In this document: positions 7,344-14,478 of the stretch, piece by piece
How positions within the stretch are numbered: position 1 is the stretch's first letter
Layout of the letters: every line of letters starts with the position of its first letter
From: a virus
Strand: one strand, 5' to 3'
IMG/VR virus record: IMGVR_UViG_3300030103_003037
Coordinates: 1 to 31,870 of that record
Length of the DNA stretch: 31,870 nucleotides
The notes under the pieces: generated by a model
Seen by the model: the letters and a program-made list of their open reading frames with translations, nothing else
Databases searched by the model: none
Told to the model about the DNA's origin: nothing
Position numbers and translations under genes: made by a program

Positions 7344-8234
7344 CTACTGGCGGAGGATCTCCCGAGCGTCAGAGACGAACACGATCGGCTGGAAGTCGTT
7401 CGAGCACTTGCTGAACTCGAACATGTCAGCCTTGCCCAAGTTGATGAGACCCTTCGCGCCGCGACCGCGCCGCGGAGCCCAGCCGCAGAACATCTGCTCA
7501 ACCTTGGCTTGGTCGGCCCACTCTTTCTTGGTCATCGGCACGCGCCCATTGACTCGCTTGCGCTCGGCAAACGGAATGTCACTGCGGTTGATGGCTTGGC
7601 TCTCAAGGCGCTGAGCTTCCTTCTGACGGGCTTCTTCCAGCTTCGCGGCCCGAGCGTCAGCGCGAGCTTGCGTGCGCTCCTGGGCGGCTTGCGTGCGCTC
7701 CTGAGCGGTGCTGCGCGGCAGCAACGGCTGGCCGTGCCGTGACTCTTTGAGACGCAGCAAGAAGGCTACGTGGTCTCGCATCGCCCGAGCTTGCCTTTGC
7801 TGCTTGAGCAGTTCGTCCTCCTGGGCTTCTTCCCAGGTTCTGCGCTCCCACCGCCACGCTTCGCTGGTCCGAACGAGCTTCTCGGCGCGGTGCGCTTCCC
7901 AGTCTGCGCGGTTGGCGCGAGCCGTGATCGTGCGCTTGCCTGCGATGCCGCTGCACCAGATGGCTTGGAACTGCGGGTTCTTGACCTCGATGTCAACGAA
8001 GTCGATGTCGCTGACTTGCAGCGCTTCGATGCGCGACGCGCTACGGTTGAGCCAGACGACCGTGCGGTCAAGGATCTCAACCGACTCTTCGACGGGCAGT
8101 TCATCGCTGCCATCGCAGGTGCCGTTGAAGAACCCGTATTCGACCGTGTAGCCGTGCTTCGCGAGTCCCTTGGCCTTGCGTGCGTGCGTGCGACCGCAGA
8201 CTTGACAGGTGCCGTTGTGAGTTGCTTTCGTCAT
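7344..8234 (-). CDS. Zinc-finger-like, coiled-coil protein of unknown function
   Basis: The 296-residue product begins with CQVCGRTHARKAKGLAKHGY followed by GFFNGTC, a Cys2-His-Cys arrangement likely to bind zinc. It is similar to the N-termini of small actinobacterial and phage proteins I recall as conserved hypotheticals. A middle region rich in Ala/Glu/Arg/Gln (about 140-245) looks like a coiled coil. The C-terminal part (AKVEQMFCGWAPRRGRGAKG and on) is more globular. Start: ATG at 8234 with the conserved leader AGAGATCAGAATC. It is the second gene of the unit led by 8276-8512, and a tandem hairpin follows its stop. Confidence 0.8.
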   Translation of the reverse strand: MTKATHNGTCQVCGRTHARKAKGLAKHGYTVEYGFFNGTCDGSDELPVEESVEILDRTVVWLNRSASRIEALQVSDIDFVDIEVKNPQFQAIWCSGIAGKRTITARANRADWEAHRAEKLVRTSEAWRWERRTWEEAQEDELLKQQRQARAMRDHVAFLLRLKESRHGQPLLPRSTAQERTQAAQERTQARADARAAKLEEARQKEAQRLESQAINRSDIPFAERKRVNGRVPMTKKEWADQAKVEQMFCGWAPRRGRGAKGLINLGKADMFEFSKCSNDFQPIVFVSDAREILRQ

Positions 8235-8275
8235 GATTCTGATCTCTCTGGTTGGTTGGGTTGTTCGCGTGGGGC

Positions 8276-8512
8276 TTAGGCCAGCGGCGGACACGGCGTG
8301 ACCGGCAGCGCTTCAAGCTCCGCAGGGCTCAGGTTGTGGCCGAAGCCCTCGCAGGCTTCGCACTCGGGAATGTTGATGTCATAGCAGCCGAAGCCCTCGC
8401 AGTAGGTGCATACGGCAGCCGTCGGCACCTCGACGGTCCCGAACACGGGCACCCACCCGTTGTGACTGGTGCCGGTCTGGATCGTGAAGGTCTTGGTGTT
8501 GGTGTTGGTCAT
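8276..8512 (-). CDS. Small protein with DnaJ-type Cys-x2-Cys-x-Gly-x-Gly motifs
   Basis: The 78-residue product carries two repeats, CTYCEGFGCYD and CEACEGFGH (about 33-60), the same kind of motif as the zinc-binding CxxCxGxG repeats of DnaJ. A single zinc ribbon is likely. It lacks a J-domain, so it is not a DnaJ. Start at 8512 follows the cassette leader; the upstream in-frame ATG at 8596 would translate the promoter and was rejected. Confidence 0.8.
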   Translation of the reverse strand: MTNTNTKTFTIQTGTSHNGWVPVFGTVEVPTAAVCTYCEGFGCYDINIPECEACEGFGHNLSPAELEALPVTPCPPLA

Positions 8513-8626
8513 GATTTTGATCTCTCTGATTGGTTGTTGGGGTGAGTCGCTTGCTGCGATGAGTGTTACTGTAGCGCCATCGGCGAGGGGCGTCAAGTCA
8601 CTGTTCTCTGACTTTCAAACTTTCTC
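8513..8626 (-). promoter_or_regulatory. Cassette promoter, copy 6
   Basis: -35 TTGACG at 8591-8596, 17-bp spacer, -10 TACAGT at 8568-8573. The distal end is divergent: the TTTTAGAAAA tract is shortened, and the end of the upstream gene (8615-8827) reads through GAGAAAGTTTGA, using cassette sequence as its last codons. Confidence 0.75.
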
Positions 8627-8827
8627 GCCGGGCCAGTTGTGGACCTCGAAGCCTTCCTGCACGCGCAGCTTCGCGGCGTCGTTCGCAACCTTTTCGATGG
8701 TGCAGTTCCAGGTCCAAGCGATCAAGCCCGCTGTCATGTCGTGCAGGTTGTGTTCGTGGTCGTCGCTGGCAATGTTCAACGCGAACATCTCGACAGCCTT
8801 GGCGTAGCTGGGGCGGCGGTTGGTCAT
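8615..8827 (-). CDS. Small protein of unknown function (70 aa)
   Basis: A helical protein with His-rich centre (DDHEHNLHDMTAG) and several Trp. Its last residues (Gly-Glu-Lys-Val-stop) are encoded by the opening of cassette copy 6. That suggests the cassette was joined inside the reading frame and supplied the stop. It is the second gene of the unit headed by 8866-9348. Family not recognised. Confidence 0.75.
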   Translation of the reverse strand: MTNRRPSYAKAVEMFALNIASDDHEHNLHDMTAGLIAWTWNCTIEKVANDAAKLRVQEGFEVHNWPGEKV

Positions 8828-8865
8828 GATTCTGATCTCTCTGGTTGGGGGTTGAAGGGAAGGTC

Positions 8866-9348
8866 TTACAGCGCGGCGCGGATCTTCGCGGCTTGGCGCT
8901 CGGCGGCGGATACCATCCGCTCAATGCGGGTGTCGCAGAAGGCCGTGCCGTAGTCGCTGGCGTCCTGCTGGCGCTCTTCGATGTTGTAGTCAGCAGCAGC
9001 CTCGACCCAGTCAGCGAGCGCTTCCAGCGCCTCGGGCGTGCCCTCGACGTAGGTGGCTTGGATGTTGACCGCGCCCGCGTCGGTGTCGATCTCGCCCTTG
9101 CCGCCGCAGTCGATCGCCAAGGCCACCGAGTGAGTGTTGATGCCTCGGACGCGAACGACTTCGTCGAGTTCGTTGACCTTGTCGTCGGCCTTGCAGAAGG
9201 CGGCGTGAAGAGCGAAGTACTCTCGCTGCTGGTCTTCCGTGAGGTCGTTGAGGTTGCGCCCGTTCGCCATGTGAGCCGCCCGGAAGGCGTTGAACTGCGC
9301 GAGGGCTTCGTCAGCGGCGGCAAGTGCGATCTTCTTGGCGTTGGTCAT
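8866..9348 (-). CDS. Acidic helical protein of unknown function
   Basis: This 160-residue, Ala- and Glu-rich protein is probably largely helical. The start at 9348 follows the cassette leader; the longer in-frame version from 9423 would read through the promoter. A central beta-like stretch (SVALAIDCGGKGEIDTDAG) separates two helical halves. No family recognised. Confidence 0.8.
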   Translation of the reverse strand: MTNAKKIALAAADEALAQFNAFRAAHMANGRNLNDLTEDQQREYFALHAAFCKADDKVNELDEVVRVRGINTHSVALAIDCGGKGEIDTDAGAVNIQATYVEGTPEALEALADWVEAAADYNIEERQQDASDYGTAFCDTRIERMVSAAERQAAKIRAAL

Positions 9349-9449
9349 CGTTCTGGTCTCTCTGGTTGGGTCGCTTGCTGCGATGAGTGTTACCGTAGCG
9401 TCATCGGCATGAAGCGCAAGCACCTTGCCTCTGTTTTTCTAAAACTTTC
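9349..9449 (-). promoter_or_regulatory. Cassette promoter, copy 7
   Basis: -35 TTGCGC at 9414-9419, 16-bp spacer, -10 TACGGT at 9392-9397. The leader is shorter than in most copies, lacking the CACTCAACCAACC part. Lies directly after the hairpin at the end of the core replication block. Confidence 0.75.
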
Positions 9450-9461
9450 AGGCGGGTGCTG

Positions 9462-9490
9462 CGTAACCCCCGCATTTTTGGGGGGTTACG
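9462..9490 (-). terminator. Hairpin closing the core replication operon
   Basis: CGTAACCCCC pairs with GGGGGTTACG (one extra G) around a GCATTTTT loop. An outer CAGGC/GCCTG pair (9449-9453/9495-9499) could extend it. It lies between the MazG-like stop and cassette copy 7. No U-tract follows. Core and loop match the hairpin at 7280-7311. Confidence 0.5.
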
Positions 9491-9512
9491 GAATGCCTGC
9501 GGCCCCTAAAAA

Positions 9513-9887
9513 TCAGCGAGAATCGCCAGATCCCTTGAGAACGCCGCGGTCTTGCCGGTCTTTGAGCTTGGCCAAGTTGCCCTTGGCTACGTCGGCAAGG
9601 TTGAGTTCGAGCACCGTGCAGATGTCCGACAGATACCACAGAACGTCGCCCAGTTCGGCTGCAATCGCAGATCGGAACTCGGGCGTGAAGACGCCTTCGC
9701 TGTCACGCACCAACTTCTTGACCTTGCCAGCGACCTCACCTGACTCGTCACAAAGTCCCGTGGTCGCGTAGAGCAGGCGAAGCACGCGAGCCAAGCCCTC
9801 AAGCGGCAGACCATCAGGTCCGACCAGCTTGAGAGCCGCTTCGTCAGCCGGTCCAGACGTTTCACGCGCCCGGACTTGGTAGTCCAT
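9513..9887 (-). CDS. MazG-like nucleotide pyrophosphohydrolase
   Basis: The 124-residue product has the all-alpha NTP pyrophosphatase signature: DESGEVAGKVKKLVRD (metal-binding Glu residues) and IAAELGDVLWYLSD (the E-x2-D motif), followed by NLAKLKDRQDRGVLKGSGD, which is typical of phage MazG-like proteins. It would hydrolyse non-canonical or alarmone nucleotides, helping keep nucleotide pools clean or blocking host starvation signalling. The ATG at 9887 gives the usual short N-terminus (DYQVRARET); a TTG at 9902 is also possible. Last gene of the core block. Confidence 0.92.
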   Translation of the reverse strand: MDYQVRARETSGPADEAALKLVGPDGLPLEGLARVLRLLYATTGLCDESGEVAGKVKKLVRDSEGVFTPEFRSAIAAELGDVLWYLSDICTVLELNLADVAKGNLAKLKDRQDRGVLKGSGDSR

Positions 9888-9904
9888 GAACCCAGCGTTC
9901 AACG

Positions 9905-10186
9905 TCAGACTCCGGGGATCGCTCTCGCGACCACAGATGACAACACCTTGGTCATGTAGTCTGACACGACTGACGTGACGTGCGCTTGCTCCGCAGCAGC
10001 CAAGCCACGCGCCGCCGCTTCGACGTGCGCCATCTCGACTTCAGCTTTGGGGTCGCCCACCATCATCATCGACTGAACGCGAACCATGTCTTGCGCTAGC
10101 GCAGCAACCAACTGTTGCTTGGCAGGGTCTTCGTATCGCGACTTGAGTTCACCAAGAACTTCATCAACCTTCGGCATCTCCATCAC
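9905..10186 (-). CDS. Small helical protein of unknown function
   Basis: The product has 93 residues, Met/Ala/Val rich, and is probably all-helical. It may start at GTG 10186, overlapping the upstream TGA (GTGA), or at the following ATG. No motif recognised. Its position between a lipoprotein and MazG, in an operon with RecA and RuvC homologues, gives no clear function. Confidence 0.75.
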   Translation of the reverse strand: MMEMPKVDEVLGELKSRYEDPAKQQLVAALAQDMVRVQSMMMVGDPKAEVEMAHVEAAARGLAAAEQAHVTSVVSDYMTKVLSSVVARAIPGV

Positions 10187-10419
10187 TTCGTTCCTCCATT
10201 CACAAGAGCTTCATGCGCCTTGATCGAGTCACCCCAAGTCGCCACAGTGCGACCGCGGCGATCCTTCGCAGCTTGATCAAGCGTCGGATCAGCCTTGACG
10301 TATTCAAGATACTCAGGCGCGATCACGTCATGATACAAACGCTCAGACGCAACGAATGATTCGCTCGGGCTTGCACAAGATGCAAGCAACCCGAGCACGA
10401 CAACAGCAAGTCTCTTCAT
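10183..10419 (-). CDS. Small predicted lipoprotein
   Basis: The 78-residue product starts MKRLAVVVLGLLASCAS, a clear lipoprotein signal with lipobox LASC and lipid-acceptor Cys at residue 15. The mature part is short, charged and helical. The ATG overlaps the TGA of the resolvase gene (ATGA). A longer frame beginning at 10704 was rejected because it overlaps the resolvase gene entirely. Its membrane location contrasts with the DNA-handling neighbours; an exclusion or lysis accessory role is possible but not shown. Confidence 0.75.
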   Translation of the reverse strand: MKRLAVVVLGLLASCASPSESFVASERLYHDVIAPEYLEYVKADPTLDQAAKDRRGRTVATWGDSIKAHEALVNGGTK

Positions 10420-10874
10420 AGCAGGTGCAGTCTTCCATACTCCGCAATCAACAGCGCGTCTGCGGTTTGGTTTGTGATCTTCAAGCCGGGAAACCTGCGC
10501 TGCGCGGCGTCTCGACTGACCTTCTTGTCCCCTCCGGTTCGGCAGTTCAACTTGCCTTGCCAAACTGAAGGGGGCACAAGCTCGTAACGAAGTTTGCAGG
10601 CAACAAGCGCCATGTGCAAGGCACCAAACGAAGCGCCGAACTTGAAGCTCGATGCGACGCCCTGCTTCGGCATCGCATTGACTCGTTCTAATACTCCCAA
10701 GCACGCGATCGGCGCAAGCACCTCAACTCGATCCCAGACCTCGCGCTCAGTCATGTTCTTGATCGGCCACGCCCAAGCGTCTGAGCCGCTCAAGACGTAG
10801 CTGATCGCTCCACTGGCAGAGCCTGGATCAATGCCCAAGACCCCGCCCTCTGGAAGTTGCTCGTCAGTCATCAC
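10416..10874 (-). CDS. ruvC-like: RuvC-like Holliday-junction resolvase
   Basis: The 152-residue RNase H-fold nuclease shows the expected acidic residues in order: LGIDPGSASGAI (Asp16), VLERVNAMP (Glu63), and near the end NQTADALLIAEYGRL (Asp139). Conserved phage-type segments SSFKFGASFGAL and PPSVWQGKL lie between. It would cut branched DNA made by recombination and replication before packaging. The gene overlaps recA by an ATGA, consistent with joint expression. Confidence 0.9.
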   Translation of the reverse strand: MMTDEQLPEGGVLGIDPGSASGAISYVLSGSDAWAWPIKNMTEREVWDRVEVLAPIACLGVLERVNAMPKQGVASSFKFGASFGALHMALVACKLRYELVPPSVWQGKLNCRTGGDKKVSRDAAQRRFPGLKITNQTADALLIAEYGRLHLL

Positions 10875-11893
10875 CGATACTTTCTGCGGCGCGGTTTGAA
10901 GCCGTTTTCAATCTCCATCCACACTTGCTTGACCGCGTTGATGACGTTGGCCCGGTCTTGCTCATACTCTTCGTCGGTCAGCTTGCTGACCTTTGAAGAT
11001 AGCTTCTTGGCGTCCTCAAGTGACATGCCAATCGAGTCAGTCCGCTTCACTTCAACCAACCAGTCAAGCCCAGCTTGCAGGTCTTCCACGCCGTAGCCAA
11101 ACAACAACGGGAACTCGCAACTGCGGAAGGCTGGCCCGACCTTGTTCTTCTTGCACTGCGCTTTGACTCGAACGCCAACAGTGCGTTGAACTCCCTTGCT
11201 GGTTTTCTTGATCTGACCAAGATGAGCCAGCCAAAGCGCGTGCGTTGCGTAAAAGTCCAAGGCTCGACCGCCTGACCTTTTCAGCTTGTCGCCAAACGCG
11301 ACGCCGATCGCATCACGCACCTGCGAGATGATCAACAACGTGACGTTGCTGCGCTTGAACCGTTGGATCATGCGCCTGAACAGTTCGCTCGTCTTCTTCT
11401 GTTTCGACTGGCCGTAGCTTCCTTGGTCGATCGCTCGCTTGGCTTCGTCGCGGTCGCTCAACGCATCGAACGAATCGATGATGTAAAGCGTCCGCACATC
11501 CTCAGCCATTCGCTTGTCAAGGTCTTCGAACACGTCCTCAACGGTGTCGATCCCATCAGGGAACTCGACGCGACCCAAAGGCAAACCAAGCGACTCGGCG
11601 TAGTCTTCATCGAACGCGGCTTCAGCTTCAACATAGACGATCTTGCCAGTCGGGTTCTCTAACGCGAAGTTGGCGCATGCTTCAATCGCCAAGAGCGTCT
11701 TGCCCGTGCTCTTGTCGCCGATGATATTCGCGACGCGGGAGTAAGCCCAGCCACCTCCCAACACGCAGTTCAGCAGCGTGCAGCCAGTGCTGAATGTCGC
11801 GGTCTTCGGCTCTTCGATGTCGTAGATGTCGGAAGATGCCGCGCCGTCAGACGGCGCGGCTCGCACCTTGCGGGCCTTGCGTTGCGCGGCCAT
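10871..11893 (-). CDS. recA-like: RecA/UvsX-like recombinase
   Basis: The 340-residue product contains Walker A GDKSTGKT (59-66), a catalytic-Glu region YVEAEAAFDEDY, Walker B TLYIIDSFDALS (about 135-146), and the LIISQVRDAIGV stretch with the conserved Gln of the allosteric switch. The C-terminus is basic (KPRRRKYR). It would catalyse strand exchange for repair and recombination-dependent replication. ATG overlaps the TAA of the SSB gene. The sequence is divergent from bacterial RecA and closer in style to phage UvsX-type proteins. Confidence 0.93.
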   Translation of the reverse strand: MAAQRKARKVRAAPSDGAASSDIYDIEEPKTATFSTGCTLLNCVLGGGWAYSRVANIIGDKSTGKTLLAIEACANFALENPTGKIVYVEAEAAFDEDYAESLGLPLGRVEFPDGIDTVEDVFEDLDKRMAEDVRTLYIIDSFDALSDRDEAKRAIDQGSYGQSKQKKTSELFRRMIQRFKRSNVTLLIISQVRDAIGVAFGDKLKRSGGRALDFYATHALWLAHLGQIKKTSKGVQRTVGVRVKAQCKKNKVGPAFRSCEFPLLFGYGVEDLQAGLDWLVEVKRTDSIGMSLEDAKKLSSKVSKLTDEEYEQDRANVINAVKQVWMEIENGFKPRRRKYR

Positions 11894-12810
11894 TAGACGC
11901 GCCGCCTGCGGCGTCGAAGACCCTGGCTGACCTCATCGCGAAGGTTGTCACCATCGTCGTCGTGGGCTTCTTCGACCTCTTGAGTCGGCGCGTCGATGTC
12001 ATCAAGCTCTTCAGACTTCACAGCCGCGGGCCGACCGCGTCGCGGTCTCGGTGGCGGCTCGTCATCTTGCTCTGGCTCGACCTTCGGCTCTGGCTTCGTC
12101 ACAGAGCCTGCGAACACTTGCTCAAGATAGTCTGCGTCAAAGTAGTTCAGCAAGCTGGGCAAAGGCGCGTCAACAATCTGATCAAGCCAGTCATCAAGCT
12201 CGTCATCGTCTTCTGATATTGCACTTGGAGTGCGTGCAATATCGACGGCAGTGTACTGAGTGGTGAGACCTTGCCCAGACCGTTTGAAAGTTACGTCATA
12301 CCCCTCTTCAGGGTGGTCGATCTTCAGCAAGCGACCAGTCTCAGCGTCGTCGCTGCGGTCAGCGATCTCAGCAGCCACCTTGGTCGCAGGCATCCACCAA
12401 ACCATCGGTCCTTCGTGCTCGTTCTTGCGGTCGATCACGTAGGCGATGACACGCTTGACGGGGCGGATCTGTTTGGCGTCGTCTTCGAGACTAGCGGCAG
12501 CCAACCGTTCGCGCTCTTCGCAGATCGGGCACCGCTCGCCCTTCATCTTCTTCAAGCAAAGATACGTTGAGTTGTCTGCGCCGATTCCGTAGTGGACCCA
12601 CACTTCATAGCCCCAGTGACGCGGCCCTTCATCGTCGCTCCATGTGCGAGGAAGAATGCGGACTCGATTCTTGCCGTCTTGGACCTTGAATGACTTTTGG
12701 TCACCCTTCAACGGGTTATCAAACCCGCCGCCACCTGAAGACATGCGACGCCCTGCGGCGGCGTCGTTCTCTTGATAGCTAAATGCTCTGCGCTTCGTCG
12801 GTCGTGCCAT
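11893..12810 (-). CDS. gp32-like single-stranded DNA-binding protein
   Basis: The 305-residue product has the phage SSB layout: a basic N-terminus, an OB-fold opening with KNRVRILP (47-54), a zinc-binding insertion His74...Cys85...CPIC (94-97), and a long acidic C-terminal region (DDDELDD, then EEAHDDDGDN). Unlike gp32 or SSB, the last residues are not acidic but a run of six Arg before Val. A strong Shine-Dalgarno (AAGGAGGA) precedes the ATG, fitting high expression. It is co-transcribed with RecA, whose ATG overlaps its stop. Confidence 0.9.
   Translation of the reverse strand: MARPTKRRAFSYQENDAAAGRRMSSGGGGFDNPLKGDQKSFKVQDGKNRVRILPRTWSDDEGPRHWGYEVWVHYGIGADNSTYLCLKKMKGERCPICEERERLAAASLEDDAKQIRPVKRVIAYVIDRKNEHEGPMVWWMPATKVAAEIADRSDDAETGRLLKIDHPEEGYDVTFKRSGQGLTTQYTAVDIARTPSAISEDDDELDDWLDQIVDAPLPSLLNYFDADYLEQVFAGSVTKPEPKVEPEQDDEPPPRPRRGRPAAVKSEELDDIDAPTQEVEEAHDDDGDNLRDEVSQGLRRRRRRV
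12215..12243. repeat. Perfect 10-bp inverted repeat inside the SSB gene
   Basis: GATATTGCAC and GTGCAATATC flank a 9-nt loop within the SSB coding region (encoding about residues 190-199). It could form an mRNA hairpin or a binding site. A chance occurrence in a window of this size is possible. Confidence 0.5.
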
Positions 12811-12837
12811 GATTCCTCCTTGGATGATGCACTTGAC

Positions 12838-13347
12838 TTACTTGCTCTCCCCAACAATACGCCTGCGTCGGCGTCGTTGGACAACAGCTTCTTGAACTTC
12901 TTTATCTTCGTGCGGTCTTACCGGGGACCGATCGACGTGCTCAGACTGCCCGGCAACGGCTGCACCGTGCGCCAACTCCAAGTCAACCAGCTTGTGCAGT
13001 GCGTAGCCTCGCGACTTGACAGCTTCAAACCCCGCTTCCCATTCGCGAGTCAAAGTGACGAGCGCGTCGTAAGCCACAGTCGCTTCAATCACGTCGGGGT
13101 GCTCAGCGGCGAACTGGTTGGTGGCAGCCACAGTCGGCTTCTCAGTGGTCTCGCGGTATTGCTGCCGAGCGCGGTTCTCTGCAAGTTTGATCTCGTTCTT
13201 GGCTGCGTCACGCTGCGACATCGAAGCAATCTGCTTCATGCTGACTGCGTAGACCATCTCAGGCTGACGCATGAGTTCGAGGTCGAGTTGGTTCTTGTCG
13301 ATTGCCAGCATGTCGCCCACGTCTTGCGGGCTGATCAGTTCAGTCAT
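12838..13347 (-). CDS. Phage protein between SSB and clamp loader, possibly a recombination accessory
   Basis: The 169-residue product begins MTELISPQDVGDMLAIDKN and is probably mainly helical, with a charged coiled-coil-like middle (SQRDAAKNEIKLAENRARQQ). It ends with six consecutive Arg followed by IVGESK. The start at 13347 overlaps the upstream TGA (ATGA); an in-frame ATG at 13356 is less likely. Helical proteins of this size beside phage SSB and RecA genes are sometimes recombination mediators (UvsY-like); here that is only a positional inference. Confidence 0.8.
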   Translation of the reverse strand: MTELISPQDVGDMLAIDKNQLDLELMRQPEMVYAVSMKQIASMSQRDAAKNEIKLAENRARQQYRETTEKPTVAATNQFAAEHPDVIEATVAYDALVTLTREWEAGFEAVKSRGYALHKLVDLELAHGAAVAGQSEHVDRSPVRPHEDKEVQEAVVQRRRRRRIVGESK

Positions 13348-13538
13348 CTTCCACATTTGTTGTCTACCTTGTGTCGGTTGTAGCTCGCCCAGAACGGCCC
13401 AACGTGGACCATGAACGATCGGAGAGTTGGCCCAGTGTGAAGCTCCACGCCAATCAGCCAGCGCTTCAAGTTGAACCCAGATTGATATGAGTGGCGAGGA
13501 TCAGACGCGCCCCGCCACCAGTTCCACAGTTGCATCAT
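13344..13538 (-). CDS. Small Trp-rich protein of unknown function (64 aa)
   Basis: Its ATG overlaps the clamp-loader TGA and its TGA overlaps the next ATG, so both ends are supported by ATGA coupling. The sequence is rich in Trp, His and Phe (LWNWWRGASDP, then HVGPFWASYNRH). Small proteins with this aromatic beta-strand character occur in many phages, with no known function. Confidence 0.7.
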   Translation of the reverse strand: MMQLWNWWRGASDPRHSYQSGFNLKRWLIGVELHTGPTLRSFMVHVGPFWASYNRHKVDNKCGR

Positions 13539-14464
13539 TCCTCGTCAAACAGCCTCGCAAGCGACACCATGACCGGGTGCATCGCAGCACCGATGCCCGG
13601 CGGGTAGGGGTCGCCAAAGACGCTCAAGATGGCTGCGGCACGTCGCCAGTCATGGCCCGTGCAAGCGCGAGTGAAGTAGTGGCAAACCACAACCCGAACT
13701 GCTTCGGCTGTTGCTTTGCCCTGGAGATTGATCACAACGCTGGCGAGAGTTTGAAAGTTGACGCCCTTCGACAACTTGCGGCAGAGGTCAATGATCTCTG
13801 CTTCGCTTTCGTTGCTCGAACCGTCAAGCAACTTTGCTGCCGCGCTCAAGTCAGAGATGAAGGGCTCGACTTTGCCAAGCGCGACAAGCGCGTTGCGCGG
13901 TATGCCTTGCGCGTGATCAACGATGAGTTCGAGCAAGCCGTCAGAAGCCGACCAACCCTGCTTCTCAACAACGCTGTCAAGCAAGCGCCACATCTCAGAT
14001 TCAGGGATCGGGTCGAGCTTGAACTCTTGGCAACGAGAGCGGATCGAAGACGGAACCTTTGACCCCTCGCTTGTGCAGAACACCCACATCGTGCTTGCGG
14101 GTGGCTCTTCGACTGACTTCAACATCGCGTTCCATGCCGACTTGCTGAGCATGTGCGCTTCGTCGATGACGATGACCTTCGACTTGTTGCGCCCAAGCGG
14201 GCTGAGTTGCGCCAATCCAAGCAGCTTGCGAACGTCGTCAACTCCGGTGTGCGTAGCCCCATCAAACTCAAGACACTCGGCGTCGTTCTGATGACTTGCC
14301 ACCAAGCGAGCCAACGTGGTCTTGCCGGTCCCTGGCGGCCCGGTGAACAGAAACGATCGAGACCGCTTCTGATCCAGCGCAGTTTGAAGCGCCTTCACTG
14401 TGTGGGGATGACCCACCACTTCGCTCCATTGCGAAGGGCGGTGCTTCAAGTGCAGTTCGTCCAT
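13535..14464 (-). CDS. Clamp-loader ATPase (RFC small subunit / DnaX / T4 gp44-like)
   Basis: The 309-residue AAA+ protein has Walker A GPPGTGKT (42-49), Walker B VIVIDEAHML with DEAH at 101-104, sensor 1 TMWVFCTSE (about 125-133), and the clamp-loader SRC motif (143-145). The N-terminus HLKHRPSQWSEVVGH is typical of RFC/DnaX proteins. It would open the sliding clamp encoded two genes upstream. No DnaX zinc module is visible. Only one loader gene is seen, so it may act as a homo-oligomer or with an unrecognised partner. The start at 14464 lies 14 nt after the polymerase stop; upstream ATGs overlap the polymerase. Confidence 0.9.
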   Translation of the reverse strand: MDELHLKHRPSQWSEVVGHPHTVKALQTALDQKRSRSFLFTGPPGTGKTTLARLVASHQNDAECLEFDGATHTGVDDVRKLLGLAQLSPLGRNKSKVIVIDEAHMLSKSAWNAMLKSVEEPPASTMWVFCTSEGSKVPSSIRSRCQEFKLDPIPESEMWRLLDSVVEKQGWSASDGLLELIVDHAQGIPRNALVALGKVEPFISDLSAAAKLLDGSSNESEAEIIDLCRKLSKGVNFQTLASVVINLQGKATAEAVRVVVCHYFTRACTGHDWRRAAAILSVFGDPYPPGIGAAMHPVMVSLARLFDEE

Positions 14465-14478
14465 GCCTACCAATACGC

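Noticed and set aside
8845-9771. 308-codon plus-strand open frame
   Set aside because: It runs antisense across a cassette promoter, a hairpin and two supported minus-strand genes, including the MazG-like gene. Long antisense frames are expected at this GC content.
10183-10704. 173-residue version of the lipoprotein gene
   Set aside because: The upstream part overlaps the resolvase gene in another frame; the ATG at 10419 has an ATGA coupling and a signal peptide.
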